This document shows positions 8,060-16,569 of a stretch of 45,926 nucleotides of DNA, one piece after another. Below the pieces are notes generated by a model, which searched no databases, had not been told where the DNA came from, and saw nothing but the letters and a program-made list of their open reading frames with translations. How positions within the stretch are numbered: position 1 is the first letter of the stretch; each line of letters opens with the position of its first letter. Both the position numbers and the translations under genes were made by a program. Source of the stretch: Caryophanales bacterium UBA7642 (lineage in GTDB: Bacteria; Bacillota_I; Bacilli_A; RFN20; CAG-288); the NCBI GenBank assembly GCA_002483745.1, contig DLIM01000043.1, positions 54,224-100,149 of the forward strand. The letters run 5' to 3'.

Positions 8060-8975
8060 GGTAAGTTATAATTTTTTCTTCGGAAGAGACTTCGATTTGA
8101 CGGATTCTTTCCAAAGATAACCCATATTCCTGGGCAACTTCTTTTAAAGTTTCAGGCTTCTGATGGAGGCCTTTTCTTTTTATGAAGATTTCTCTTTCAC
8201 GTGGGGTAAGATTGGCTAAGGCATCTTTCATTTTAGAAACCGATTCATTATGTTGGGCGATTTCGCTAGGTGACTGACCATAATCAGCTACTTGATCATA
8301 GAGATTCCTTTCATCGTCAATTTCACCGCTGTTATTGTTCTGATTGTAATCAAGGGAGTAGGCATCGCCAGCCATTTGCGATATCAAAGCATTTCTAACG
8401 GCACTTTCTTTGGTGCCATTGCCTAAATAATCGGCAATCTCCTTATAGGTAGGTTCTCGTTCTAGTTTGGAGAAGAGAGCATCATGGGCTGTAGAGATCT
8501 TACGGTTAAGGGTTTGAATCTGAGGAGGAATATGAATCAATTTAAGCTTTTCACTAAGATACCTTCTAATTGCATTCTTGATATAAGGAACGGCAAAAGT
8601 AGAGAAAGCGTAGCCTTTAGTGAAATCAAAATCCTCTACCGCATTCAAAAGACCCATGCTGCCTTCCTGGATGAGGTCCATAATCGGAACATGGTTCTGA
8701 TGTGAGTAAGTCTTGGCAATAGAAATGACAAGACGTAGGTTATCTTCGACAATATCGTTTCTTAAATCAATCGAAGGGTTAGAGCGGTACTCTTTGAGCT
8801 TTTCTAAAGTTTCCTCATTAGTCAATTGCGGTCTATTATCAAGCTCGCGGAGGAAAACATTGTAAGTATCTTCTTTTCCGGTAAGTTCCGGCTGGGAATT
8901 GATTTCTTTCTTGGTTACTTCATCGGCTGAAAAATCATCGTCATCAATTTCTTTTTCTTTATCTTTGTCTACCAT
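8040..8975 (-). CDS. Sigma-70 family RNA polymerase sigma factor (second, non-primary)
   Basis: 311-residue sigma factor that would direct RNA polymerase to a second promoter class. After an acidic N-terminus it has region 1.2/2.1 (RNDIVEDNLRLVISIAKTY), region 2.2 (DLIQEGSMGLLNAVEDFD), region 2.3-2.4 (GYAFSTFAVPYIKNAIRRYL), region 3, and region 4 ending in ERIRQIE. Compared with the rpoD product in this window, the -10-contacting helix has changed: the Trp pair is Pro-Tyr, and the Gln and Thr that read the -10 are Asn and Arg. The Arg before ERIRQ in region 4.2 is Leu. I chose ATG 8975 because AAGGGAG precedes it; an in-frame TTG at 8993 has no such site. It follows trmK by 50 bases, so it is probably co-transcribed with rpoD. 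No anti-sigma gene is adjacent. Confidence 0.88.
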   Translation of the reverse strand: MVDKDKEKEIDDDDFSADEVTKKEINSQPELTGKEDTYNVFLRELDNRPQLTNEETLEKLKEYRSNPSIDLRNDIVEDNLRLVISIAKTYSHQNHVPIMDLIQEGSMGLLNAVEDFDFTKGYAFSTFAVPYIKNAIRRYLSEKLKLIHIPPQIQTLNRKISTAHDALFSKLEREPTYKEIADYLGNGTKESAVRNALISQMAGDAYSLDYNQNNNSGEIDDERNLYDQVADYGQSPSEIAQHNESVSKMKDALANLTPREREIFIKRKGLHQKPETLKEVAQEYGLSLERIRQIEVSSEEKIITYLRAHNY

Positions 8976-9025
8976 TCTGATTTCTCCCTTCAATTAAGTT
9001 AGTAATTAGCTAACAAGATTATGAA

Positions 9026-9676
9026 CTAAAAATAGTCTTTAAGCGTCTGATTGATAAAATTTATTTCTTTCTGATGGTGTTCTTGGCCTTCTATATTAAG
9101 ATTAGTTAAACGCCCCAGTTCTGTTAGAAGATATTCTTTAAGCTTTGTATCTTGGCTTTTTAAAGGGTAAGGACCAAAATTCAATTGGGCAGGTGTGTAT
9201 TCTTCTAAGGTTTTATTGCTGGATTTAACAAATCTCAGAAGGGGATAGTACCTCTTTTCAAAGACAAATAAGCCATTATCATTCTCATATCCTAAATTCA
9301 GTAGATAGGAAATAGTCTCTTTGAAATCAGATTGAGGCTCCACAATCAAATATTTTATCTGCTTGGGAAAGCTTTTGTTAGCTGAAAGAATATTTCTTAT
9401 AGTAATCCCGCCCATTCCAAGAATAATGATGGAATCGACATTTTTGGGTAGGTAAGAAATACCATCCTGAAGCAAAGGGACAACCTTTAATTCAGGATAG
9501 GATTTTAAATGATTCAAAAGGGATTTATACGGTCCCTTTTTGTTTTCTACCGCATAGCAAATATTACCTTGAGACTCTAAAGCCAAAGATAAATATCCAT
9601 GGTCAGCCCCAACATCAATACAGGTTGAACCGCTAGGCACTAGGCTTAAAGCACTTTTCAAGCGGTCAGAAAGCAA
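9026..9676 (-). CDS. trmK: tRNA (adenine(22)-N(1))-methyltransferase TrmK
   Basis: SAM-dependent methyltransferase that makes m1A22 in tRNA. Seen: motif I CIDVGADHGYLSLAL (residues 19-33), the family signature LGMGG near residue 86, and VEPQSD in the catalytic region. The C-terminal half is the helical tRNA-binding extension; 216 residues is close to the family length. The start is a TTG one base after the rpoD stop. No ATG fits, and starting here places motif I at the expected distance. The ribosome-binding site is weak and distant, so translational coupling to rpoD is likely. The rpoD-trmK order is the same in B. subtilis (sigA-yqfN). Confidence 0.92.
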   Translation of the reverse strand: MLSDRLKSALSLVPSGSTCIDVGADHGYLSLALESQGNICYAVENKKGPYKSLLNHLKSYPELKVVPLLQDGISYLPKNVDSIIILGMGGITIRNILSANKSFPKQIKYLIVEPQSDFKETISYLLNLGYENDNGLFVFEKRYYPLLRFVKSSNKTLEEYTPAQLNFGPYPLKSQDTKLKEYLLTELGRLTNLNIEGQEHHQKEINFINQTLKDYF

Positions 9677-9677
9677 A

Positions 9678-11336
9678 TCAGTGATCGTTTTTGAAATCCT
9701 TTAAAAGTTTAGCTCTAGAAGGATGGCGTAATTTCTTTAAGGCCTTGGCTTCAATTTGACGAATTCTTTCACGGGTGACATTGAATTCCTTGCCGACCTC
9801 TTCAAGAGTATGGGTTCTACCATCTTCTAAACCATAACGTAAGCGGATGACTCGGGCTTCACGGTCAGTGAGCTGAGAAAGGACTTCATTGATTCTTTCT
9901 GTTTCCATTGAACGATCAGCATAATCAAAAGGAGATTCATTATCTTTATCGACAATGAAATCGCCGACATGGCTGTCTTCTTCTTCGCCGACCGGTTTCT
10001 CCAAAGATAAAGGATCAAGAGCAATCTGCTGGATCTCTCTGATTCTATTAGGGGACCAAGCTCCTTCAAGTTCTTCGGAGATTTCTTCTGCGGTAGGATC
10101 ACGGTTAAGCTTCTGGACAAGCTTTCTTTGAGCTCGGGTAATCTTATTAATGGTTTCAACCATATGAACCGGGATTCGAATGGTTCTAGCCTGGTCGGCC
10201 AAAGCTCTAGTTATAGCCTGTCTAATCCACCAAGTGGCATAAGTAGAGAACTTAAAGCCACGGGTATAATCAAATTTGTCGACAGCCTTCATTAAGCCAA
10301 GGTTTCCTTCCTGAATTAAATCAAGGAATTCCATACCACGGTTAACATAATGCTTAGCAATAGAGACAACTAGCTTCAAGTTGCACTGGATTAATTCATC
10401 CTTAGCCTCTTGATCGCCCTTTAAGACTCTTTTAGCTAGCTCTACCTCTTCATCACGGTTTCTGAGGACTTGGAAAGCACCAATGGCGTGAAGATATTGA
10501 CGTACCGGATCTGAATTCTTGACATCAGCAGAAGAGGAATAGTCGTCTTCTTCGGTATCTTCGCTGTTTTCATCGTCAAAGCCATCTTCGCTTTCCTCAG
10601 CGTTATCATCTTCGATAACTGGGGGAATATCATCGCTATCATCGCCTTCAATGGTTAAGCCTTTTGTCTGGAAGAAAACAATCAAATCATTGAAATCATC
10701 ATCAGAAAGATTCAAATGGTTGATAAACTTGTTCAAATCATTCTGAGAAATAGTGTTTTTGTTTTTCTTGCCTTCGGTAAGGAAGTGCTTTTTAATATCA
10801 TCCAAATTCATTAAAGAATAGTCAGTCTTGGCTAAATCGGCAACAGTCATCTTCTTGCCTTTTTTGCCTTTTACTGGCTTCTTAGGAGCTTCCTCATCCT
10901 CTTCGTCTTCCTTATCTTCTTCATCTTCATCATTGACTTTCTTTGATTTTTTAGATTCCTTAGCAAAGAATTTGCCTAATTCAGAATCGGCATCATCAAC
11001 GTTCTCATCACCGTCAGTGATTTCAATATCATCATCTTCAGAAGACTTTTTGGCTTTAGAAGATTTTTTTAAGCTTTTTTTGGTGATAGGAGAAATGATG
11101 TCCGGATTATCTTTCTTAGAAGTAGCTTTCTTGGTTGCCTTTTTGGGTTGATTGTCCAAAGAAACAACAGCTTCCTTCGCATCTAAAACATTCTTGGAAG
11201 CCGGTTTGGCCTTTGAAACTGGTTTCTGGGTGATAGTTTTGACTTCAGTTTTGGCTTTGGCCTTGCTTTCAGTTTTCTTTATCGGAGCTTTAGACACAGC
11301 TTTTGTCTCTTTTTTTACGGAAGTGTTCTTGTTCAT
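9678..11336 (-). CDS. rpoD: Primary RNA polymerase sigma factor RpoD/SigA with long charged N-terminal extension
   Basis: Housekeeping sigma factor. The C-terminal core has everything expected: region 1.2 (DPVRQYLHAIG), region 2 with the melting and -10 helix YATWWIRQAITRA, region 3 (IRIPVHMVETINK), and region 4.2 VTRERIRQIEAKALKKLRHP. Before the core is a region 1.1-like segment (about residues 165-235, starting MTVADLAK). Ahead of that are about 160 residues of Lys/Ala/Thr/Ser repeats followed by Asp/Glu runs. I chose ATG 11336 (552 residues) because GAGG lies eight bases upstream; further upstream starts lack a site. The gene follows dnaG as in Bacillus, and a separate promoter can be seen in the gap. 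Confidence 0.97.
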   Translation of the reverse strand: MNKNTSVKKETKAVSKAPIKKTESKAKAKTEVKTITQKPVSKAKPASKNVLDAKEAVVSLDNQPKKATKKATSKKDNPDIISPITKKSLKKSSKAKKSSEDDDIEITDGDENVDDADSELGKFFAKESKKSKKVNDEDEEDKEDEEDEEAPKKPVKGKKGKKMTVADLAKTDYSLMNLDDIKKHFLTEGKKNKNTISQNDLNKFINHLNLSDDDFNDLIVFFQTKGLTIEGDDSDDIPPVIEDDNAEESEDGFDDENSEDTEEDDYSSSADVKNSDPVRQYLHAIGAFQVLRNRDEEVELAKRVLKGDQEAKDELIQCNLKLVVSIAKHYVNRGMEFLDLIQEGNLGLMKAVDKFDYTRGFKFSTYATWWIRQAITRALADQARTIRIPVHMVETINKITRAQRKLVQKLNRDPTAEEISEELEGAWSPNRIREIQQIALDPLSLEKPVGEEEDSHVGDFIVDKDNESPFDYADRSMETERINEVLSQLTDREARVIRLRYGLEDGRTHTLEEVGKEFNVTRERIRQIEAKALKKLRHPSRAKLLKDFKNDH

Positions 11337-11355
11337 ATAGGTTTCCTCGACTTTC

Positions 11356-11384
11356 ATTATTAGTTCAAAATGCCTGTTTTTCAA
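11356..11384 (-). promoter_or_regulatory. Internal promoter for rpoD
   Basis: The minus strand reads TTGAAA, a 17-base spacer, then AATAAT, both five-of-six or close matches to consensus. It lies in the 62-base gap between dnaG and rpoD. Predicted initiation near 11349 leaves a short leader containing the GAGG site of rpoD. A weak GCCT/AGGC hairpin in the same gap could partly end dnaG transcripts. Confidence 0.45.
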
Positions 11385-11398
11385 GGCGTTTAGGGAAA

Positions 11399-13489
11399 TT
11401 ATCCTTTATTATTGTTTATTTTTACACGATATTGTAGAAACTGTAACTTATCTTTATCAGTTAACTGTCCGCCGGATTTAAGCTTAAGCTGCTTTTCCTG
11501 TTTATAGATATTGGCATCTTTCTTTTGTCTGGTAAGAACTTTCTGCATTTGAGGAAGACTTAGCAACTTTTGATTGATGCAAGCTAACAAGACTACGATT
11601 TTCCTAATGATCTCTTTTTCATCGCTATCAATCTCGATTTCGGGAAGAGAAGGGTTATCATCCATTTCGTCATCGATTCCATCTAAATCAAAGGCGGAAT
11701 CGTCTTCTTGGGTTTCTTTCTCTTTGTTTTCCTGTGTAAGCGAATTCAAAAGATTTTCAAAAGCGGTCTGGTCTAATGTCTTCATTTCGGGGTTAGCCAT
11801 ATAGATAGTTCCAATTAAGGAAGCCAAGTCATAGAAAGGCTGGTATAGAAGAGTGCATTTAGCAGATTCATAAAGCTTATAAGCTTCTCGGCTTAAAGAC
11901 AGATCAATGATTATTTCTTCTTCAGACCCTAAAAGGACATTGCTGAAATCAGGTGGATTAGCACTATTGAGAACCAAATCATCAATCTTGCTTTTGACAA
12001 CTGCCAGTTGTTTGTTGTCACCGAGGTTAATTCCGGAAATCAAATCCTTATCCTCATGAATGTAGTTTCTCTTCCAACGAGAAGGGTAATCCCGATAAGG
12101 TTTATCTTCTTTGCTTTCCTTGCCGCTTTCTTTATCAGTTGTCTTTTTAGAAAGGCTGAGACTTTTGTCATCAGTGTTTTTAAGGATCTTTATCAGGATA
12201 TCTTGGCTTAAAGCAGTGACTCTTGAAAGGGTTGCTAGGTCTCTAGCTTGGCCAACTTCATCTAAGGCAAAGTAATAAGGAGCACCTTCTTTAATAAAGG
12301 CACGGATTCTTAAATCATCAACCATCGTATGATCACCCCGAAGTGCTCTAGCAAAAAGGAAAAGGAAAGGATCATAAAGCATATTCAACTGAGTGACTAA
12401 GGATTCCTTTCCTTGCTTGGTAAGGATTTCATCGGCATCTTTTCCGCCTTTGAATCTTCTAACTACTCTAAAAGGAAGACCAGCTTTAAGCAAGCTAGGT
12501 AAGGCTCTTTCCATGCCGCCTTGACCGGCTTCATCAGAATCCAAGCATAACCTAATCTCACATTTTAAAGAGCTCAAAGCCTTAATATGTTCATCCGTTA
12601 AGGCTGTTCCCATCAATCCAACCACAGAGTTGATTCCGGCTCTGACTGAGGCGATAACATCCATGAAGCCTTCCATTACATAAATATAGCCATCACGATG
12701 GGCGGTTTCCTTGGCCTTATAGAAATGATAGAGAATCTCACTTTTTTTGAATAATGGGGTTTCTAGATAGTTGACATACTTCCCGCCTTCTTGCTCAGGG
12801 AGTATTTTTCTTCCTGAAAAAGCCACAGTATGGCCATAGTTATCTTCAATCGGAAACATTACCCTGCTAGAATAATGGTCTTTTAAAACTGAGGAATTTG
12901 CAATAATTCCAGCAGTTTCCAGTACTTTAACGTCATAATTAAGTTTATTTCTTAAAGAAGAAACGGCTAAAGTATCATCTTTTGGGGCAAAGCCAATTCC
13001 AAAATGCTCAATCACCTCATCAGGTATTTCACGGCCTTTAAGATAATCTAGTCCGGCTTTTCCGTCCGTGGACTTTAAAGTAAGCTGATAGAACTTTTTC
13101 AGATCGACTAAGGCTTTTAGTTCATCGGGGTATTTCTCTTCAAGAGGATTGACATAAGGTTGGCTGTTTTTTATATTGGTGGGCAAAGGTATTGAACAGA
13201 TTTCACAAACTTTCTTTAAGGCTTCCATAGGCGATAGATGGGCATATTTTTCCACAAAAGAAATACTGTCCCCGCCTGTACCGCAGGCAAAGCACTTGAA
13301 AATATTCCTGGAAGGATCAATTCGCATGGAAGGATGAGTATCATGATGGAAAGGGCAGACAGACATATAGACTTTCCCTTTCCTAATTAAATTTTTCGAC
13401 CCTAAATAAAAGCTAACCACCTGTACGATGCTAGCTTTTTGTGCCACAAGGCGGAAGATATTCTCACTTTGCTCAGCAGAATTTTCCAA
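11399..13489 (-). CDS. dnaG: DNA primase
   Basis: Makes the RNA primers for lagging-strand synthesis at the replication fork. 696 residues. Seen: the CHC2 zinc finger with C45, H48, C66 and C69; the primase catalytic core; a TOPRIM domain with Glu in EGFMD (273-277) and DSDEAG (317-322); and a C-terminal helicase-interaction region that ends in charged, low-complexity sequence (acidic stretch near residue 600). The start codon is TTG with AAGGAG eight bases upstream. It begins 11 bases after the glyS stop. The glyS-dnaG-rpoD order matches Bacillus. Confidence 0.96.
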   Translation of the reverse strand: MENSAEQSENIFRLVAQKASIVQVVSFYLGSKNLIRKGKVYMSVCPFHHDTHPSMRIDPSRNIFKCFACGTGGDSISFVEKYAHLSPMEALKKVCEICSIPLPTNIKNSQPYVNPLEEKYPDELKALVDLKKFYQLTLKSTDGKAGLDYLKGREIPDEVIEHFGIGFAPKDDTLAVSSLRNKLNYDVKVLETAGIIANSSVLKDHYSSRVMFPIEDNYGHTVAFSGRKILPEQEGGKYVNYLETPLFKKSEILYHFYKAKETAHRDGYIYVMEGFMDVIASVRAGINSVVGLMGTALTDEHIKALSSLKCEIRLCLDSDEAGQGGMERALPSLLKAGLPFRVVRRFKGGKDADEILTKQGKESLVTQLNMLYDPFLFLFARALRGDHTMVDDLRIRAFIKEGAPYYFALDEVGQARDLATLSRVTALSQDILIKILKNTDDKSLSLSKKTTDKESGKESKEDKPYRDYPSRWKRNYIHEDKDLISGINLGDNKQLAVVKSKIDDLVLNSANPPDFSNVLLGSEEEIIIDLSLSREAYKLYESAKCTLLYQPFYDLASLIGTIYMANPEMKTLDQTAFENLLNSLTQENKEKETQEDDSAFDLDGIDDEMDDNPSLPEIEIDSDEKEIIRKIVVLLACINQKLLSLPQMQKVLTRQKKDANIYKQEKQLKLKSGGQLTDKDKLQFLQYRVKINNNKG

Positions 13490-13500
13490 ACTGAATCTCC

Positions 13501-14898
13501 TTAATTGACTCTCGACTTCTTAATGAAATTAGAAATATATTCGGAAAGTCCGCTAATCGGAACTCTCTCCTGTTTCATCGAATCTCTTTCACGAACAGTA
13601 ACCATATGATCATCAATGCTGGTGAAATCATAAGTTACACATAAAGGAGTGCCGATAGCATCTTCACGGCGGTAACGTTTGCCAATAGAGCCAGTAGTAT
13701 CAAAGATAGCATCAAAGTCTCTATGTAAATCAGTGAAAATCTGTTTGCTAGGCTCAATAAGCTTATTGCTTAAAGGCATAACAGCAACTGTGTATGGGGC
13801 AAGCTCAGGAGCTAAATGCATGACAATACGGCTATCTTTGCCCTCATCGAGATCTTGGACTTCATAGCTGTCACAGCAAAGAGCCAGCATCAAACGGTCT
13901 AAGCCAAAGGAAGGCTCAATGACATGAGGGATATAACGGGTGTTGGTATCAGGGTCAAGGTAAGAAAGATCCTGACCAGAAGCGGCCTGATGCTTGGATA
14001 AGTCATAGTCGCCACGGCAGGCAATACCCATTAATTCGCCCCAACCTAAAGTCGGGAATGAATATTCAATATCAGTGGTGGCAGTGCTATAGAAAGCTAG
14101 CTCAGCTTTTTCATGATCACGGAAACGGACTTTATCATCCTGTAAACCTAATTTTTCAACAAAAGCCTTGCAGTTATCCTTGTAGAAGCTAAACCATTTC
14201 TCATCTTCTCCGGGCTTAAAGAAGAACTCAATTTCCATCTGTTCGAATTCACGGGTTCTGAAAGTGAAATTACCAGGAGTGATTTCGTTTCTGAAGGCTT
14301 TACCAATATCGCAAATACCGATAGGAAGCTTACGTCGAGTAGTTCTCATAACATTCTTGAAGTTAACAAAGATGCCTTGAGCAGTCTCTGGTCTTAAATA
14401 AACGGTTGAAGTATGGTCTTCAGTAACACCGATGAAGGTTTTGAACATCATTTGGAACTGACGGATAGGAGTAAAAGTATTCTTGCCGCAAGTAGGGCAG
14501 ACAATCTTCCCTGACTGGACAAGCTCATTAAGCTGATCGGTGGTTAAACCATCGACATCAACATCTTTCATCTGAGCTTTAACCAGATCATCAGCACGGA
14601 ATCTAGCATGGCAGTACTTGCAGTCGACAAGAGGATCGTGGAAATTAGAAACATGTCCGGTAGCCTCCCAGACCTTCGGATTCATAATGATGGCAGGATC
14701 AATTTGGACATTGTATTCAATATCACGGACAAAATGTCTAAGCCATAAATCTTTAAGATGGTTTTTTAATAAAACACCTAACGGGCCATAATCCCAGGAA
14801 TTAGATAAACCACCATAGATTTCACTTCCCGGATAGACAAAGCCAGAAGTGACTAGATGATTAGTGACTTCTTCAAACGTTTTTTCTTTATTTGCCAT
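13501..14898 (-). CDS. glyS: Glycyl-tRNA synthetase, dimeric single-chain type
   Basis: Class II enzyme that charges tRNA-Gly. 465 residues of the alpha2 type found in Mollicutes, some Gram-positives, archaea and eukaryotes, not the alpha2beta2 GlyQ/GlyS type. Seen: the opening GFVYPGSEIYGG, a zinc-site pair CKYC and CPTC in the insertion, class II motif 2 (RNEITPGNFTFRTREFEQME), motif 3 (PSFGLDRLML), and the C-terminal anticodon domain. GAGG precedes the ATG. It occupies the same place that glyQ-glyS hold in B. subtilis between recO and dnaG, so the enzyme type differs at a conserved address. The 52-base upstream gap cannot hold a T-box. Confidence 0.97.
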   Translation of the reverse strand: MANKEKTFEEVTNHLVTSGFVYPGSEIYGGLSNSWDYGPLGVLLKNHLKDLWLRHFVRDIEYNVQIDPAIIMNPKVWEATGHVSNFHDPLVDCKYCHARFRADDLVKAQMKDVDVDGLTTDQLNELVQSGKIVCPTCGKNTFTPIRQFQMMFKTFIGVTEDHTSTVYLRPETAQGIFVNFKNVMRTTRRKLPIGICDIGKAFRNEITPGNFTFRTREFEQMEIEFFFKPGEDEKWFSFYKDNCKAFVEKLGLQDDKVRFRDHEKAELAFYSTATTDIEYSFPTLGWGELMGIACRGDYDLSKHQAASGQDLSYLDPDTNTRYIPHVIEPSFGLDRLMLALCCDSYEVQDLDEGKDSRIVMHLAPELAPYTVAVMPLSNKLIEPSKQIFTDLHRDFDAIFDTTGSIGKRYRREDAIGTPLCVTYDFTSIDDHMVTVRERDSMKQERVPISGLSEYISNFIKKSRVN

Positions 14899-14936
14899 AA
14901 GATTTACCTCGATATTTCCTATTAAATAACTTTACA

Positions 14937-14945
14937 AGTATAACA
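14937..14945 (-). promoter_or_regulatory. Extended -10 promoter ahead of glyS
   Basis: The minus strand reads TGTTATACT, an extended -10 with hexamer TATACT. No convincing -35 is present. It lies in the recO-glyS gap and would start a glyS-dnaG-rpoD transcript near 14930. Confidence 0.45.
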
Positions 14946-14950
14946 CAACT

Positions 14951-15700
14951 TTAGTTTGTTAAGGCACTGATAAAAACCGGAAGAGTCTTAATCGGATGTA
15001 GATCAAAGTAATCGACTAAGTTATTGAGAAGACCGTTAAGGATTTTCAGGCCTTCTTTTTGGGGAACTGTTTTTGACAGATAGACTTGGTTAATGGGCAT
15101 GAAAGAGAATTTTAAGACATAAAGTTCTAGGGTAGAACAGGGTTCAACATTCTTATATCCTTCAAGGCATTTAGAGCAAAGAAAGCCACCTTCTTGCAAA
15201 GAATAGGCGACTATATCTTCTTTCTTTCCGCAGCCAATGCAGGAATTGACATTTTCGTTGATGCCAAGCGAGCGATAGAAAGTTCCCAGCAAGAGCAATG
15301 TGGTGGAAAGACAATCGCCTTTATTAAGCAAAGAACTAATGAGGGTGGAGACTTCTTTATAGGGATAGCTATCGCCATATTTGTATAAATTCATCGAAAG
15401 CTCACTAAGAAGCAAGAGAAAAACCGATTCCTGGTAATTCGACATAGCTTCTGAGGCATCAAAGATAACTAAAAGAGAACTAGCTATATAAAGACCTTTT
15501 TCGGTGTGTTTATAATCGATTTTTAAAAGATTTCCAACAATTAGCAAAGGCTTTAATTGACTCTTAGGCTTGTAAATACCACGGGCAAGAAGAGGAACAA
15601 GACCAGAATCAGTCGCAAAAGAAACAATAGCGGAATCTTCGCCATACTGAGAAACCGAAATCACTAAGCCTTCAAAATTAGAAACCTGCTTGGAAATCAT
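14951..15700 (-). CDS. recO: DNA repair protein RecO
   Basis: RecF-pathway mediator that loads RecA and anneals single strands. 249 residues: an N-terminal OB fold (GLVISVSQYGEDSAIVSFAT) and a helical C-terminal domain with a four-cysteine zinc site (CIGC at about 158-161 and CSKC about 175-178). Its ATG overlaps the era stop as ATGA, so translation is coupled. The era-recO order is standard in Firmicutes. Confidence 0.93.
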   Translation of the reverse strand: MISKQVSNFEGLVISVSQYGEDSAIVSFATDSGLVPLLARGIYKPKSQLKPLLIVGNLLKIDYKHTEKGLYIASSLLVIFDASEAMSNYQESVFLLLLSELSMNLYKYGDSYPYKEVSTLISSLLNKGDCLSTTLLLLGTFYRSLGINENVNSCIGCGKKEDIVAYSLQEGGFLCSKCLEGYKNVEPCSTLELYVLKFSFMPINQVYLSKTVPQKEGLKILNGLLNNLVDYFDLHPIKTLPVFISALTN

Positions 15701-16569
15701 TCCTCGTAACCAAACTTCTTCAAGTAGCGGTCAGAGTTACGCCAGTCAGGAATAGTCTTAACCATTAAGTTGACATAGACACGTTTGCCGAAATAATTGC
15801 CAATTGACTCTTCGCTGAAGCGACTGATTTCGGAAATCATCTTGCCTTCTTTTCCAATGACAATTGCTTTCTCGGAATCCTTTTCAACAATGATATCAGC
15901 ATATACTTCCATGCCCTTTTCATCTTCCTTGAGGGCTTTCATATCAATATAGATTGAGTGCGGAACTTCTTCGCTTAGAAGTCTCATACATTTTTCACGG
16001 ATAATCTCGGAAATAATGAATTCCTTTGGATGGTCAGAAACTTCCCCGTTAGGATAAGGCTCTTCGCCTTCTTTAAGGAAGCTCTTTAAAGTCTTAATCA
16101 AATCTTCAATTCCAAAACCGCTCTTGGCGGAAATCTCTAAAGCCTTAGCCTTAGGAAGAATTGTCTTATATCGATTAAGTCTTTCTTCACCGATATCAGC
16201 AGGAATCAAATCGATTTTATTGAAGGCGATAACAACCGGAATTTTAGAATCCTTAAGCTTATTTGCTAATTCAAAGTTAGGGGCTTCAAAGCCATCGATA
16301 ACATAAAGAATAACATCTACGCCTTCTTTGGCGCTTTCAGCATCACGTAAAAGAATGCTTCCTAATTTTCCATGGGGCTTAAAAACACCGGGAGTATCAA
16401 CAAAGACAATCTGGGAATCATCATCATTGTAGATGGCTTGAACATTGTCTCGGGTTGTCTGAGGTTTACTAGAAACAGGCAAAAGCTTAAAGCCTAAGCA
16501 TTTGTTGATGATAGTAGACTTACCAGCATTGGCTCTTCCATAGACGCAAACATAGCCAACTTTTTTCAT
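15697..16569 (-). CDS. era: GTPase Era
   Basis: GTPase that binds the 3' end of 16S rRNA during small-subunit maturation. 290 residues. Seen: G1 GRANAGKST (the usual form is GRPNVGKS, so two residues differ but Gly, Lys and Ser are kept), G2 TTRDN, G3 DTPG, G4 NKID, and a C-terminal type II KH domain with IVIGKEGKMI. The start overlaps the stop of the ybeY-cdd fusion as ATGA. YbeY also acts on 16S rRNA 3'-end maturation, so the neighbours share a process. Confidence 0.96.
   Translation of the reverse strand: MKKVGYVCVYGRANAGKSTIINKCLGFKLLPVSSKPQTTRDNVQAIYNDDDSQIVFVDTPGVFKPHGKLGSILLRDAESAKEGVDVILYVIDGFEAPNFELANKLKDSKIPVVIAFNKIDLIPADIGEERLNRYKTILPKAKALEISAKSGFGIEDLIKTLKSFLKEGEEPYPNGEVSDHPKEFIISEIIREKCMRLLSEEVPHSIYIDMKALKEDEKGMEVYADIIVEKDSEKAIVIGKEGKMISEISRFSEESIGNYFGKRVYVNLMVKTIPDWRNSDRYLKKFGYEE

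Noticed and set aside
10828..11340. Long serine- and leucine-rich open frames on the plus strand
   Set aside because: They are the antisense of the charged repeat region of rpoD; composition is an artefact of Asp/Glu/Lys codons read backwards and no ribosome-binding site is present.
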